Below are positions 31,566 through 40,164 of a DNA stretch of 64,000 nt, in pieces (the stretch's first letter is position 1; every line of letters starts with the position of its first letter). Position numbers and translations under genes: made by a program. The stretch is from the NCBI GenBank assembly GCA_963813495.1, contig CAWEZC010000005.1:248001-312000 (forward strand). Direction: 5' to 3'. The DNA is from JACVRW01 sp963813495 (GTDB lineage Bacteria; Actinomycetota; Thermoleophilia; Solirubrobacterales; Thermoleophilaceae). Under the pieces are notes generated by a model. That model was not told the origin of the DNA and made no database searches. It saw only the letters and a program-made list of their open reading frames with translations.

Positions 31566-32329
31566 ACGCGGAGCCGATCATCGGCGTGTCGACCTCCGAG
31601 GTGCGCCGCAGCGGCGACCACGAGACGGTCCACCAGGGCGAGCCGCCCCGGACCGAGCTGGCGCTGGGCGAGCGCTATCTCGAGGCGGTGCGCAACGCCG
31701 GCGGGCTGCCGGTGATCGTGGCGCCGGTGCGCACCGGCGCGGTCGACCGGCTGATCGACCGCCTCGACGGCCTCTGTCTGTCCGGGGGGCCCGACCTGCA
31801 CCCGAGTGCCTACGGGGCCGGCGAGCACGCCGAGCTCGGCCCCACCGAGCCGGAGCTGGACCGCTTCGAGCTCGCCCTTGCCCGGCGGGCGGTGGTGCGC
31901 GGCCTGCCGGTCCTGGCGATCTGCCGGGGTGCACAGGTGCTCAACGTGGCCCGCGGCGGCACCCTGCACCAGCACCTGCCCGACCTGGGCGCCGCGATCG
32001 ATCATCGCCAGGAGCTCGCGGGCGCCGACACCACGCACCCCGTGCAGCTCGACCCCGACAGCAAGCTGGCGGCTCTGATGGGCGGCGCCCAGCTCGAGGT
32101 CAACTCGTTTCACCACCAAGCCGTGGACACCCTCGGCCGCGGTCTCCGCGTGGTCGGGCGCGCTCCCGACGGCACCGTGGAGGCGCTCGAGGGCGTGACG
32201 AGCGCGTTCTGTTTCGGGGTGCAGTGGCACGCCGAGTGCCTGGTCGAGCGCAGCGCTCAGCTGGCGCTCTTCGAGGCTCTCGTGGTGGCCGCCTCCGAGC
32301 GCTCGGGGCGCGTGGAGCGCGCCGCCTGA
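31562..32329 (+). CDS. Class I glutamine amidotransferase (PuuD/gamma-Glu hydrolase-like)
   Basis: 255 residues. Start of the fold IIGVSTSEVRRSGDHETV; the nucleophile is the Cys in LAICRGAQVLNVARGG, and the His-Glu pair is in FGVQWHAEC (the family usually has WHPE). Resembles peptidase C26 enzymes that cleave gamma-glutamyl amides. GTG 31562 overlaps the ATP-grasp stop and its own stop overlaps the GCS2 start, so all three are coupled. A hydrolase beside two ligases suggests trimming or recycling of the product. Confidence 0.88.
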   Translation: MNAEPIIGVSTSEVRRSGDHETVHQGEPPRTELALGERYLEAVRNAGGLPVIVAPVRTGAVDRLIDRLDGLCLSGGPDLHPSAYGAGEHAELGPTEPELDRFELALARRAVVRGLPVLAICRGAQVLNVARGGTLHQHLPDLGAAIDHRQELAGADTTHPVQLDPDSKLAALMGGAQLEVNSFHHQAVDTLGRGLRVVGRAPDGTVEALEGVTSAFCFGVQWHAECLVERSAQLALFEALVVAASERSGRVERAA

Positions 32330-33522
32330 TGTCACCCGCGCTGCCCGACTGGGCCCACTGGAACGTCGATCCCTCGCGCCCGGCCTGGACGGTGGGAATC
32401 GAGGAGGAGGTGATGCTCCTCAATCCGCACGACTGGACGCTCGCTCATGTGATGGACGAGCTGCTTCCTGAGCTGTCTCCCGAGCTGGCCGCACAGGTCA
32501 GCGCCGAGACACACGCCTGCACGCTCGAGCTCGCCACCGGCCCACACCCCACGGTGGGCGAGGCGGTGGGCGAGCTCGGACTGCTGCGTGCCGCGCTGGC
32601 CGCCGAGCTGAGCCCGCTCGACCTGGCTCCGGCCGTCGCCGGGACCCATCCGATGGCTGTGGGCGAGGACACGGAGGTCTCGGGCAGCGCCCGCTATCAG
32701 GTGCTCGAGGAGGGCCTGCGCGCGCTCGCCCGGCGCGAGCCCACCTTCGCGCTCCACGTCCACGTGGGGGTGCCGATCGCCGAGCTGGCGATGGCCGCCG
32801 CGGACCGCCTGCGCGCGCAGTTGCCGCTGCTGCTCGCCCTCTCGGCGAATTCCCCCTTCTGGCGCGGCGCGGACACCGGGATGGGCTCTATGCGCGCCGC
32901 CCTCTTCCAGGCCTTCCCGCGTTCCGGCATCCCGCGCCGCTTCGGCGCCTACGCCAACTATGTGGAGACCGTCGACGCGCTGCTGCGCGCCGACGCCTTT
33001 CCCGAGCCCACGTTCATCTGGTGGGACGTGCGCCTGCAGCCGCGCTTCGGGACCGTCGAGGTGCGCATCATGGATGCCCAGACCCGGCTGGCGGACGTCG
33101 GAGCGCTGGTCGCCCTGATCCAGGCCCTGGTGCGGCTCCTGGCCACCGAGCGGCTGGTGCCGGACGAGCTGCTCGACGCCCAGGAGGCGCTCGACGAGAA
33201 CCGCTTCATCGCCATGCGCGACGGCATGGGCGCGAGCTTCATCGATCCCCTCGCCGGCACGCGGGTGCCGGCCCGCGAGCAGCTGGCGGAGGTGCAGAGG
33301 CGCTGTCACGCGCACGCCCGCGACCTCCACTGCCGCGACGAGCTGGCCGCGGCCGCGACGCTGGCCGAGCAGCCCGGCGCGAGCCGCCAGCGAGCCCTGG
33401 CGGAGCAGATGGGACTGCCCGGGATGGTGGGCACGCTGGGCGCCGACTTCCTCGCGTCTTCCACCGAGAAGGACCTCGCTAGTTTCGTAGGGGCGCGTCG
33501 GCAACTGGCTCGAGAAGGCTGA
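32329..33522 (+). CDS. Carboxylate-amine ligase, GCS2/YbdK family
   Basis: 397 residues. GCS2 glutamate-cysteine-ligase-like fold: TVGIEEEVMLLNP (metal-binding Glu cluster), ETHACTLELATGPHPTVGEA, FALHVHVGVP, and FIWWDVRLQPRFGTVEVRIMDAQT. YbdK-type proteins join an amino acid carboxylate to an amine with ATP, and weak gamma-glutamylcysteine formation has been seen for E. coli YbdK. ATG 32329 overlaps the preceding stop (TGATG). Last gene of the amidoligase operon. Confidence 0.88.
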   Translation: MSPALPDWAHWNVDPSRPAWTVGIEEEVMLLNPHDWTLAHVMDELLPELSPELAAQVSAETHACTLELATGPHPTVGEAVGELGLLRAALAAELSPLDLAPAVAGTHPMAVGEDTEVSGSARYQVLEEGLRALARREPTFALHVHVGVPIAELAMAAADRLRAQLPLLLALSANSPFWRGADTGMGSMRAALFQAFPRSGIPRRFGAYANYVETVDALLRADAFPEPTFIWWDVRLQPRFGTVEVRIMDAQTRLADVGALVALIQALVRLLATERLVPDELLDAQEALDENRFIAMRDGMGASFIDPLAGTRVPAREQLAEVQRRCHAHARDLHCRDELAAAATLAEQPGASRQRALAEQMGLPGMVGTLGADFLASSTEKDLASFVGARRQLAREG

Positions 33523-33592
33523 CCGCCTCCGGCGCCGGAATCGCCCGGCGCCCGGCAGGATCGCACCCCCGACGAGTATCAGGAGGCCCGCA

Positions 33593-33754
33593 ATGCGGAC
33601 ACTTCAGACGTTCCTGTCCCGTCTCACCCGCACGTCGACGGTCGACGAGCGCGACGCCCACGTGCACTTCCACGCCGGCCCGGATCATCGTCCGGCGGCC
33701 TGCCACGACCCCCGCTGCCCGAACCCGCGCCTGCTCGTTGGCGAGGAGCCCTGA
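33593..33754 (+). CDS. Small His/Cys-rich protein, 53 residues
   Basis: ATG 33593 follows AGGAGG (33581-33586) at good spacing. The peptide starts MRTLQTFLSRLTRTSTVDER and then has a dense ligand-like segment, AHVHFHAGPDHRPAACHDPRCPNP, before ending LLVGEEP. Three His in the first cluster, one His in the middle and Cys-His/Cys in the second suggest a metal-binding knuckle. It lies 70 bp after the GCS2 gene in the same direction and could belong to that operon. Function unknown. Confidence 0.65.
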   Translation: MRTLQTFLSRLTRTSTVDERDAHVHFHAGPDHRPAACHDPRCPNPRLLVGEEP

Positions 33755-33805
33755 GCACAGGTCACAGGTTTCTTACGGGTTTCTCATTTCGACCCGCCAC
33801 CCTGC

Positions 33806-34324
33806 ATGGCAATGCGCCTGAATCTGTACCGCTGCACCAGCTGCCGTGAGCTGATGCTCTCCCCGCTTTCGACGCGGGTCGGGCGCTGCTCGTCGTGTCT
33901 CGCGCGGGTCGCCCCCGTCTGGATGCCGAGAGCCCCACGGGCGAAGGCGGGCAGCTATCCCGAGAGTGACAACACCTGGGCCTCGATCGAGGATTTCATT
34001 GCGGCCGATGAGCGGCGGCTGCACTCTCGCGAGGTCGACTTCGGGCTGCTGTGGCGCCCGTCGGGCGCGGGCGTCACCCATCGCGCGGCCTGGATCGAGG
34101 AGACGGGCGAGCTCTACCTCGCCCAGTCGGGCCCCACGAGCTCGGGTGGCGGACACGTGGAGCTGCTGGCGGTGACCGACCGCGATGGAGTCGAGCGAGC
34201 GCTCGCGGGCTGGGAGCCGGCCTCCAAGCGCCCCGGCTCCCTGGCCTGGCTGCGCAGCCGCGCGGCTCGGCTGCCGCGCCCGGCCCCGCGGGGTCGCTGG
34301 GCCGGCCCGGCCACGGGGCAATAA
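33806..34324 (+). CDS. Zinc-ribbon protein, unknown function
   Basis: 172 residues. The N terminus has a four-Cys ribbon: YRCTSCRELMLSP then GRCSSCLARV. The body (DFGLLWRPSGAGVTHRAAWIEETGELYLAQSGP; VELLAVTDRDGVERALAGWE) looks like a small alpha/beta domain. The C terminus is Arg/Pro-rich. ATG 33806 or 33812 could be used. No family recognised. Confidence 0.65.
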   Translation: MAMRLNLYRCTSCRELMLSPLSTRVGRCSSCLARVAPVWMPRAPRAKAGSYPESDNTWASIEDFIAADERRLHSREVDFGLLWRPSGAGVTHRAAWIEETGELYLAQSGPTSSGGGHVELLAVTDRDGVERALAGWEPASKRPGSLAWLRSRAARLPRPAPRGRWAGPATGQ

Positions 34325-34333
34325 TCTGCCGGC

Positions 34334-35722
34334 ATGCCCGCCCGTTCACGGCCGCGAAAGAGCCGGCGCTCACGATCCCCGCTGCTCTGCTCGCTGCTCC
34401 TGATGGTCTCGCTCGTGGGGTGCGTGGCCCAGCGGCCGGAGGATCCGGTGGTGCTGAACGCCGATCAGGTTCCGCGTCTGCTGGGCGCTCAGCCCGGCAA
34501 GGTGCTCGCCTTTCGCTATCTCACCGACCGCTGGGATCAGGTCCCGGTCCAGGTGGACGAGCGCGCCCTGGTCGACCTCGCAAAGCCCAAGAACGCTGCG
34601 CCCACGGGCAAGACCTTCCTCACCTACACCGATCCCGCGACGTTCACGGGCCCTGACCCCGACCCGACCGTGGACGCCAACGACGAGATCGCGATGATGG
34701 GCATCGACTCCGGCCTCGAGGCGCCGGCGGGCTCCGCGCCCCCCAACACCGTGGTGGGCTCCGGCACGAAGGTCAGGCTGGTCGACTCGGTGGGCGACGC
34801 CACGCCCTCCTACCTCTATCTCTTCCGCCAGACCGGGAACCTCGATCCCGGCGCCGGGCGGCGCTACGTGGACTATCGCTTCCAGTTGCTGTCGGGCGAC
34901 TACAAGACCACATACAAGCTGGGCGCGGGTCCCAACCCCGAGAACTCGACGGTCAGCACGCCCTACTACTCACAGCACTTCTCCGACCGCTGGGTGGACG
35001 ACCAGCTCAGGATCACGATGCCCGGCGCCGGCGGCCAGGACATCCTCGACCGCCACAAGAACCTGTTCGCGCCGGGCAACTGCGGGCGTAGCGAGGACAC
35101 CTTCTCGGCGGGCGCGGGCGCGATGATCGCCAACAAGAGCGGCCCGGTGCGGGCGATCCGCTCCTATATCGGAGCCAACTCGGGCACCTACACCCAGCGC
35201 GAGCACATCTTCTACGAGCGCCGGCACGACATCACCACCTACCTGCGCGTGCACGCGATCCCCGGTGTGATGGACTTCTTCGACTACGCGCCGGCGGCCA
35301 TCGGCATGACCTACAAGAGCGACGTGGACCTGCGCGGGGTGCGTATCGACGGCGTGCCGGACTCTCCGACTCCGGGGGCGCTCGGCTGGGAGAGCGTGGA
35401 CGGCCCTCAGGGTGCGCTGGGCATAGTGCACACCAGCGACACCGACGTACCCGGAGCCGCCGCCTCCACCTCGTACTACCTGGACAAGCAGGCCCCGGGC
35501 GGTGGAGCCGAGACGCAGTGCACGGGCGACGGCTCGGCCTACGGCGCGAGCGGCCCACGCCTGGCGCAGGCAATACCCAACACCGACCCGACCATCGGCA
35601 CGGCAAACCGGCTGACGGTGTCGCGGCGGCTGTTCTACGGGTCACCCGGCAAGATCGACGGCGCGAAGGTCCGCGCGCAGGTGCTCAACCCGCTGCAGAC
35701 CACCATCTCGAGCTGGCCCTAG
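34334..35722 (+). CDS. Lipoprotein, unknown function
   Basis: 462 residues. Arg-rich n-region and lipobox SLVGC (Cys30). The exported domain is rich in beta-type segments: VLAFRYLTDRWDQVPVQVDER, SYLYLFRQTGNLDPGAGRRYVDYRF, HIFYERRHDITTYLRVHAIPGVMDFFDYAPAA. No catalytic motif is recognised. It precedes a GT2 glycosyltransferase by 16 bp in the same direction, so an envelope or glycan role is possible. Confidence 0.65.
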   Translation: MPARSRPRKSRRSRSPLLCSLLLMVSLVGCVAQRPEDPVVLNADQVPRLLGAQPGKVLAFRYLTDRWDQVPVQVDERALVDLAKPKNAAPTGKTFLTYTDPATFTGPDPDPTVDANDEIAMMGIDSGLEAPAGSAPPNTVVGSGTKVRLVDSVGDATPSYLYLFRQTGNLDPGAGRRYVDYRFQLLSGDYKTTYKLGAGPNPENSTVSTPYYSQHFSDRWVDDQLRITMPGAGGQDILDRHKNLFAPGNCGRSEDTFSAGAGAMIANKSGPVRAIRSYIGANSGTYTQREHIFYERRHDITTYLRVHAIPGVMDFFDYAPAAIGMTYKSDVDLRGVRIDGVPDSPTPGALGWESVDGPQGALGIVHTSDTDVPGAAASTSYYLDKQAPGGGAETQCTGDGSAYGASGPRLAQAIPNTDPTIGTANRLTVSRRLFYGSPGKIDGAKVRAQVLNPLQTTISSWP

Positions 35723-35738
35723 AAAGACCGGGGCCGCG

Positions 35739-36503
35739 GTGGCCGACACGCTCGTGTTCATCCCGGCCTGGAACGAGGAGGCCTCGCTCCCGGACGTGCT
35801 GGAGGAGGCCCGCCGTGAGCTGCCCGCGACGGACCTGCTGGTGATCGACGACGGTTCGGAGGACGCCACCGCCGAGCTGGCTCGCGCGGGCGGTGCGCTG
35901 GTCCTGAGCTTCCCGGAGAACCGCGGCCTGCGCAGCGGCATCGCCGAGGGCTACCGGCGCGCCGCCGACGGCGGCTACGAGTTCTGCGGGCGGCTGGATG
36001 CCGACGGCCAGCACCCGGCGGCCGAGCTGGCCCGCATGCTCGAGCTGGTGCGCTCCGGCGAGTGCGACGTGGCCGTCGGCTCGCGTTTCCTGCCGGACTC
36101 CGGAAGCGCCGGCGAGCGCTACCGCCCCGCGCCGGAGCGCGTGGTGGGCACCTCACTGCTTCGGCTACTGATGCGTCTTCGCCTCGGCCAGCAGATCTCC
36201 GACGGCACCAGCGGCCTGTACGCCGTCAATCGCAGCGCCCTCGAGCTGCTGGCCGATCCCTACGTGTGCGAGTCCCCCGAGGTGGAGGCGCTCGTGCGCA
36301 TCACCGACGCCAAGCTGCGCCTGCTCGAGGTGCCGGTACACATGCGCCGGCGCGAGCATGGCGAGTCGTCGTTTCAGGGCAAGCGCGCGCTGGAGCTGGT
36401 GGTGACCATCGGGCTCACGCTGTTCGCGGGAGAGCTGCTGCGCCGGCGCCACCAGCGCCGTCAGCCGCGGAGCGGCTGGCGGCGCCTGCTGCGGCGCGGC
36501 TGA
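35739..36503 (+). CDS. Family 2 glycosyltransferase (polyprenol-phosphate type)
   Basis: 254 residues. GT-A fold with VFIPAWNEEASLPDVLEEARRE, the first acidic pair LLVIDDGSEDAT, metal-binding CGRLDADGQHPA, VGSRFLP and acceptor region DGTSGLYAVNRSA; then MRRREHGESSF, typical of dolichol-phosphate-mannose-synthase relatives. GTG start. No long membrane domain, only a hydrophobic C-terminal stretch. The last 89 bp overlap the convergent YdjM-like gene. Confidence 0.88.
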   Translation: MADTLVFIPAWNEEASLPDVLEEARRELPATDLLVIDDGSEDATAELARAGGALVLSFPENRGLRSGIAEGYRRAADGGYEFCGRLDADGQHPAAELARMLELVRSGECDVAVGSRFLPDSGSAGERYRPAPERVVGTSLLRLLMRLRLGQQISDGTSGLYAVNRSALELLADPYVCESPEVEALVRITDAKLRLLEVPVHMRRREHGESSFQGKRALELVVTIGLTLFAGELLRRRHQRRQPRSGWRRLLRRG

Positions 36504-36948
36504 TCAGCCACGAACCGGCGGCCAGCCCGGCGATCCCGGCGAGGGCACGACGGCGCCCGAGCTGGCGGGCCGGGGCCAGCGGCCAGAGGAGCGGCGTCGG
36601 CGCGGCGCCGTCGCCGGCGTCGTGGAGCAGGTGCGAGCAGAGGCCGGCGAAGGCCGCCCAGGCGTGAACGGCGCCGCCGGCCACGCCGCCCAGCGCAGCG
36701 GCGCCGACAGCCGTGAGCAGGCTGTGGCTGCGCGGGCGGGTGGCCAGCGAGAGGTTTGACCCGAGATCGAGCGTGCGGGCGGCCAGTGGATGGTCTACGT
36801 CGATCAGCGTGCCCGCGGCCACGGCGGTGAGCAGAGGGGCCGCGCCCGAGCAGCGCACCAGCGGAGCCGTCACCACGGCGGCCAGCAGGCCGTGGGTCAG
36901 CGGGTCGCTATAGGCAACCAGCCGCCGGCGAGTGCTGAGCTCGGTCAT
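36415..36948 (-). CDS. YdjM/DUF457-like membrane metal-dependent hydrolase
   Basis: 177 residues, several hydrophobic segments. Family His/Asp motifs are visible: SDPLTHGLLAAVV, AAGTLIDVDHPLA, RPRSHSLLTAVGAAALG and LCSHLLHDAGDG. Members are predicted membrane-bound metal-dependent hydrolases related to E. coli YdjM. The last 89 bp overlap the glycosyltransferase gene on the other strand, so the true 3' end may be under dual constraint. It lies 5 bp after the NAD kinase gene. Confidence 0.75.
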   Translation of the reverse strand: MTELSTRRRLVAYSDPLTHGLLAAVVTAPLVRCSGAAPLLTAVAAGTLIDVDHPLAARTLDLGSNLSLATRPRSHSLLTAVGAAALGGVAGGAVHAWAAFAGLCSHLLHDAGDGAAPTPLLWPLAPARQLGRRRALAGIAGLAAGSWLISRAAAGAASRSAADGAGGAGAAALPRTA

Positions 36949-36953
36949 GGAGC

Positions 36954-37844
36954 TCAGACGGGGCGGCGCTCGGCGTCGCTCGCGGTGCGCTTCTCACGCA
37001 CGAGAACACGCGGACTGTCGAGCACGAGTCCGCGCCGACGCAGGCCGGTGAGGCGCGGCTCCTGGTCGGCGAGAGTGACGAGAGTCGCGTAGTCGTCCCT
37101 GCGACCGATCCTGAGTTCGTGTCCGTCCACCTCGGAGCGGCGCCCATCGAGCTCGTAGCGCACGCCACCGAATCCCGGCTCGACGTCGAGCTCGACGCGG
37201 CTCCCGGGGCCGGCCACGAGCGGCGCGACCGAGCCGCCGTGCGGGGCCAGTGGCGTGACCGCGATCCCGCGGGCGCCCGCCGCGAGGAGCGGGCCCCCCG
37301 CAGCCATCGTGTACGCGCTCGACCCGAGCTCGCTGGCCACCACGAGCCCGTCGCCGGCTACGCGCGCGTACAGCTCTCCGTCGACGGTGATCGAGAGCAG
37401 CAGCTGCCCCGGTCCGTCGCGGATCACCACCACGTCGTTGACCGCCACGCCTCCGCCTCCGTTCCAGCCGACTTCGAGTCCGGGAACCGGCCTCAGCGTC
37501 CAGCGGCCTTCGGCCACCTGCTCGAGTGCCCAACGGGCCTCGTCGGCGCGCACCGAGGTGAGCGCGCCGACGCTGCCGCACGCCACTCCCATCACCGGCC
37601 GTCCGACCCGCGCGGCAGCGTGAAGCGCCACAAGCGTGGTGCCGTCCCCGCCCACGGCGACCAGCAGGTCGCAGTCGCCGGCCTCAACCGGATCTGCCAA
37701 GCGGCGTGACTGGCCCTCGGCGGGTACCTGGCCAACGGCGACCCCGTGCCTCGAGGACCATTCCGAGATCACCGCGAGCACCCCGGCCACGTCCCGGGTG
37801 GGGTGGACCACCAGGCCGACCTGACGCAGGGCTCGCTCGGGCAC
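36954..37844 (-). CDS. NAD kinase family protein
   Basis: 296 residues. Fold start VGLVVHPTRDVAGVLAVI; catalytic GGDGTTLVALHAAARVGRPVMGVACGSVGALTSV (GGDG plus the G-x-x-G-x-L segment where NAD kinases usually have GxNxGxLGFL), then NDVVVIRDGPGQLLLSITVDGE, GDGLVVASELGSSAYTMAAGGPLL (the S-T-x-Y-x-x-S-x-G-G equivalent) and VTPLAPHGGSV. It phosphorylates NAD to NADP. The N of the Gly-Asn motif is Cys-Gly here, so it is slightly divergent. GTG start. Confidence 0.85.
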   Translation of the reverse strand: MPERALRQVGLVVHPTRDVAGVLAVISEWSSRHGVAVGQVPAEGQSRRLADPVEAGDCDLLVAVGGDGTTLVALHAAARVGRPVMGVACGSVGALTSVRADEARWALEQVAEGRWTLRPVPGLEVGWNGGGGVAVNDVVVIRDGPGQLLLSITVDGELYARVAGDGLVVASELGSSAYTMAAGGPLLAAGARGIAVTPLAPHGGSVAPLVAGPGSRVELDVEPGFGGVRYELDGRRSEVDGHELRIGRRDDYATLVTLADQEPRLTGLRRRGLVLDSPRVLVREKRTASDAERRPV

Positions 37845-37889
37845 GACGGGAATCCTCGCCGACCGCGGCGCTCGATGCGGTGCGGGCGC

Positions 37890-38315
37890 TCAGCAGTGGC
37901 GGGCCGAGGGGGACAGCGCGGCGCGCATCGCCTCGGCGCAGAGCTGCTCGAGCGGAAACAGCAGGCCGCGCAGCAGGACCAGTGGCTCGCGGTCCTCCTC
38001 GCGGAGCCACTCTGCCTCGTCACGCGTCTCGACGAAGCGGGCCACGGCATCGCGATAGGCCGACAGGCGCGCCGGGCGCATGACCAGCGTGCGAACCCCC
38101 GAGCCGGACTCGCCCAGCTCGTCGGCCAGGACCGTCAGCTCACGCAGCTGGATCACCTCGTCGCCAGAGAGGCTGGCGTTGCGAAAGCGATCGGAGGTTC
38201 CGGCGCGAACGGCATGCGCGGACGCGGCGACCTCGGCCTCGGCCAGATCGAAGCAGGCGTGGACCACGGCGTCGCCCTCCAGGTCCTGCGAGATGTCGAT
38301 GCGCGGATGCTCCAT
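37890..38315 (-). CDS. Conserved-looking hypothetical protein
   Basis: 141 residues, acidic and Leu-rich, predicted mostly helical. It starts MEHPRIDISQDLEGDAVVHACFDLAEAEVAASAHAV. No domain recognised. Same strand as the NAD kinase gene and 45 bp upstream of it, so it may be co-transcribed. The 162 bp upstream of it (38316-38477) shows no recognisable element. Confidence 0.6.
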   Translation of the reverse strand: MEHPRIDISQDLEGDAVVHACFDLAEAEVAASAHAVRAGTSDRFRNASLSGDEVIQLRELTVLADELGESGSGVRTLVMRPARLSAYRDAVARFVETRDEAEWLREEDREPLVLLRGLLFPLEQLCAEAMRAALSPSARHC

Positions 38316-38477
38316 GCCCCTAAGAAGGTATCGGCCCGTCGGGACCTTTCCGTGATTTCGCTCTCATACCCCCGCAACGTGGTGCTACTCCGGCGCTGCA
38401 CCCTTACGTCGTTCGGACGCGGTCAGGCGCCGGGGCGGTCGGGAACCTCGCGACGGCGACACTCAGCGGCTCGTCGC

Positions 38478-38750
38478 TCACTCTCCCTCCAGCACGAAGG
38501 CCACGTCGTCGACGTAGCAGTAGGTCCAGTCCTCGCCGGGCTCGACCGATGAGATCACGGGGTGCTCGGTCTCGCGGTGATGGGCGGTGGCGTGCCGGTT
38601 GGGCGAGGAGTCACAGCAGCCGACGTGGCCACAGGCGCGGCAGACCCGCAGGTGCACCCAGGTGGCGCCGATGCGCAGGCAGTCCTCGCAGCCGGGCACG
38701 TTGTCGGGGCGCTCGACCTGGATCTGGTCGAGGTGAGAGCAGGTGGTCAT
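38478..38750 (-). CDS. UBP-type zinc finger protein
   Basis: 90 residues, a stand-alone zf-UBP domain: CSHLDQI, CEDCLRIGATWVHLRVCRACGHVGCCDSSPNRHATAHHRETEHPVISS, with the Cys/His spacing of the ubiquitin-hydrolase-type finger. In bacteria these occur alone and their role is unknown; they may bind C-terminal Gly-Gly tails or act in redox contexts. The upstream palindrome at 38789-38804 may belong to its promoter. Confidence 0.9.
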   Translation of the reverse strand: MTTCSHLDQIQVERPDNVPGCEDCLRIGATWVHLRVCRACGHVGCCDSSPNRHATAHHRETEHPVISSVEPGEDWTYCYVDDVAFVLEGE

Positions 38751-38788
38751 GGGGGCCGCCTCGCAGTCGGGATCGCAGCCGAAGTGTT

Positions 38789-38804
38789 GCGCACCGCGGT
38801 GCGC
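38789..38804. repeat. Perfect 16-bp palindrome GCGCACCGCGGTGCGC
   Basis: It lies in the 60-bp gap between the acyl-CoA dehydrogenase stop (38811) and the zinc-finger start (38750). It could be the 3' hairpin of the former or an operator of the latter. Confidence 0.45.
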
Positions 38805-38810
38805 TGCCGG

Positions 38811-39998
38811 TCAGGCCGTGACCGGCGCCTCGTCCTGCGCGAATGCGAGCAGCCCGTCGAGCCCGCGCTTGTTGATCTCGTTGGCGATCACCAGGCGCTG
38901 GATCTCCGAGGTGCCCTCCCAGATGCGGTCAACGCGCAGCTCACGCCAGAGCCGCTCCACCGGGAAGTCGCGCATGTAGCCACGCCCGCCGAAGATCTGC
39001 ACGCAGCGGTCGACCACCCGGTTGGAGGCCTCCGAGGAGGCGAGCTTGACCATCGCCGCCTTGGCGTGGAGAGTCTTGCGCTCGGCGCCCCGGTCGAACT
39101 CCCAGGCCACCTGGTGCGTCAGGGCCCGATTGGTGGCGATCTCGGCCGCCGAGTCGGCGAGCATCCCCTGGATCAATTGATGCTCGATGAGAGGTGCGCC
39201 GCCCTGCACGCGCTCCCGCGCCCAATCGGCCGCCAGCGTCAGCGCCCGGTGTGCCGCGCCGATGGTGCGCGCGCCGATCATGAGGCGCTCCTCGGTGAAC
39301 CAGTCCCGCGTGAGGTCGTAGCCGTCGCCCAGCTCGCCCAGCACGCACTCCGGTCCCAAGCGGACGTCAGCGAAGACGAACTCGGGATGCTCGTACACGA
39401 AGGTGTGCGTGTAGCGCGGCACGCGCTCGATGCTCACCCCCGGCAGGTCGCGATCGACCAGGAACATCGTCGCCAGGCCTTCGGGGCCGGCCTTGGCCAG
39501 CACGAGCAGGTAGTCCGCTACGTCGCCGACGGTCACGAACCACTTCTCGCCGTCGAGGCGGTAGCCGTCGCCGTCAGGGGCGGCGGTCGTCGTGATGGCC
39601 TGAGGATCGGAGCCGGCGTGCTCCTCGGTGATGGCCACGGCGTCCCGGCGCCCGCCCTGGATGCCGGGGATCAGGTAGCGCTCGCGCTGCGCCGGGTTAC
39701 AGGCGCGAAGGGCGTTCGCGGGGCGCCAGACGGTATCCCAGAGCGCGCCGGTGAGCTTGCCCAGCTCTTCCTGAACCACGACCTGCTCGAGGATGGACAA
39801 CCCGGCGCCGCCCCACTCCTCGGGCATGTTGATGGCCTGCAGCCCGGTGTCGAGCACGGCCGCCCTGATCTCCGCGTGGTCCTCGGCCGAGAGGCCGTTG
39901 TTCTCCTCGCAGCGCTGCTCGTAGGGCATGATGCGCGCGCTCAGCGCGGCCGCGCGCTCGCGCAGCTCGACTAGGCGCGGTGTGTAGGCGAAGTCCAC
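38811..39998 (-). CDS. Acyl-CoA dehydrogenase
   Basis: 395 residues. Family segments: INMPEEWGGAGLSILEQVVVQEELGK, FAD-binding AITEEHAGSDPQAI and GEKWFVTVGDVADYLLVLA, WFTEERLMIGARTIGAAHRAL, QIFGGRGYMRDFPVERLWRELRVDRIWEGTSEIQRLVIANEI. The Glu in WEGTSE is at the usual catalytic position. It reduces ETF, so it could donate to the etfA/Fe-S system at the left end. The 166 bp upstream (39999-40164) holds no recognisable gene. Confidence 0.93.
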   Translation of the reverse strand: MDFAYTPRLVELRERAAALSARIMPYEQRCEENNGLSAEDHAEIRAAVLDTGLQAINMPEEWGGAGLSILEQVVVQEELGKLTGALWDTVWRPANALRACNPAQRERYLIPGIQGGRRDAVAITEEHAGSDPQAITTTAAPDGDGYRLDGEKWFVTVGDVADYLLVLAKAGPEGLATMFLVDRDLPGVSIERVPRYTHTFVYEHPEFVFADVRLGPECVLGELGDGYDLTRDWFTEERLMIGARTIGAAHRALTLAADWARERVQGGAPLIEHQLIQGMLADSAAEIATNRALTHQVAWEFDRGAERKTLHAKAAMVKLASSEASNRVVDRCVQIFGGRGYMRDFPVERLWRELRVDRIWEGTSEIQRLVIANEINKRGLDGLLAFAQDEAPVTA

Positions 39999-40164
39999 GG
40001 AGCGGCACCGTACACTGCCGCAATGCCGCGCCGGACCGAGGCCCAGCGGCGCTACCGCGGGAGAGCGCCAAGGAGCGTCGCGCCGGGCGTCGCGGGCGCC
40101 TTGTGGCGTGATCGCGCAGAGCCGTCGTCCCGGCCCGCGAAAAAGAACTCGTCGAGCCCGGCGC

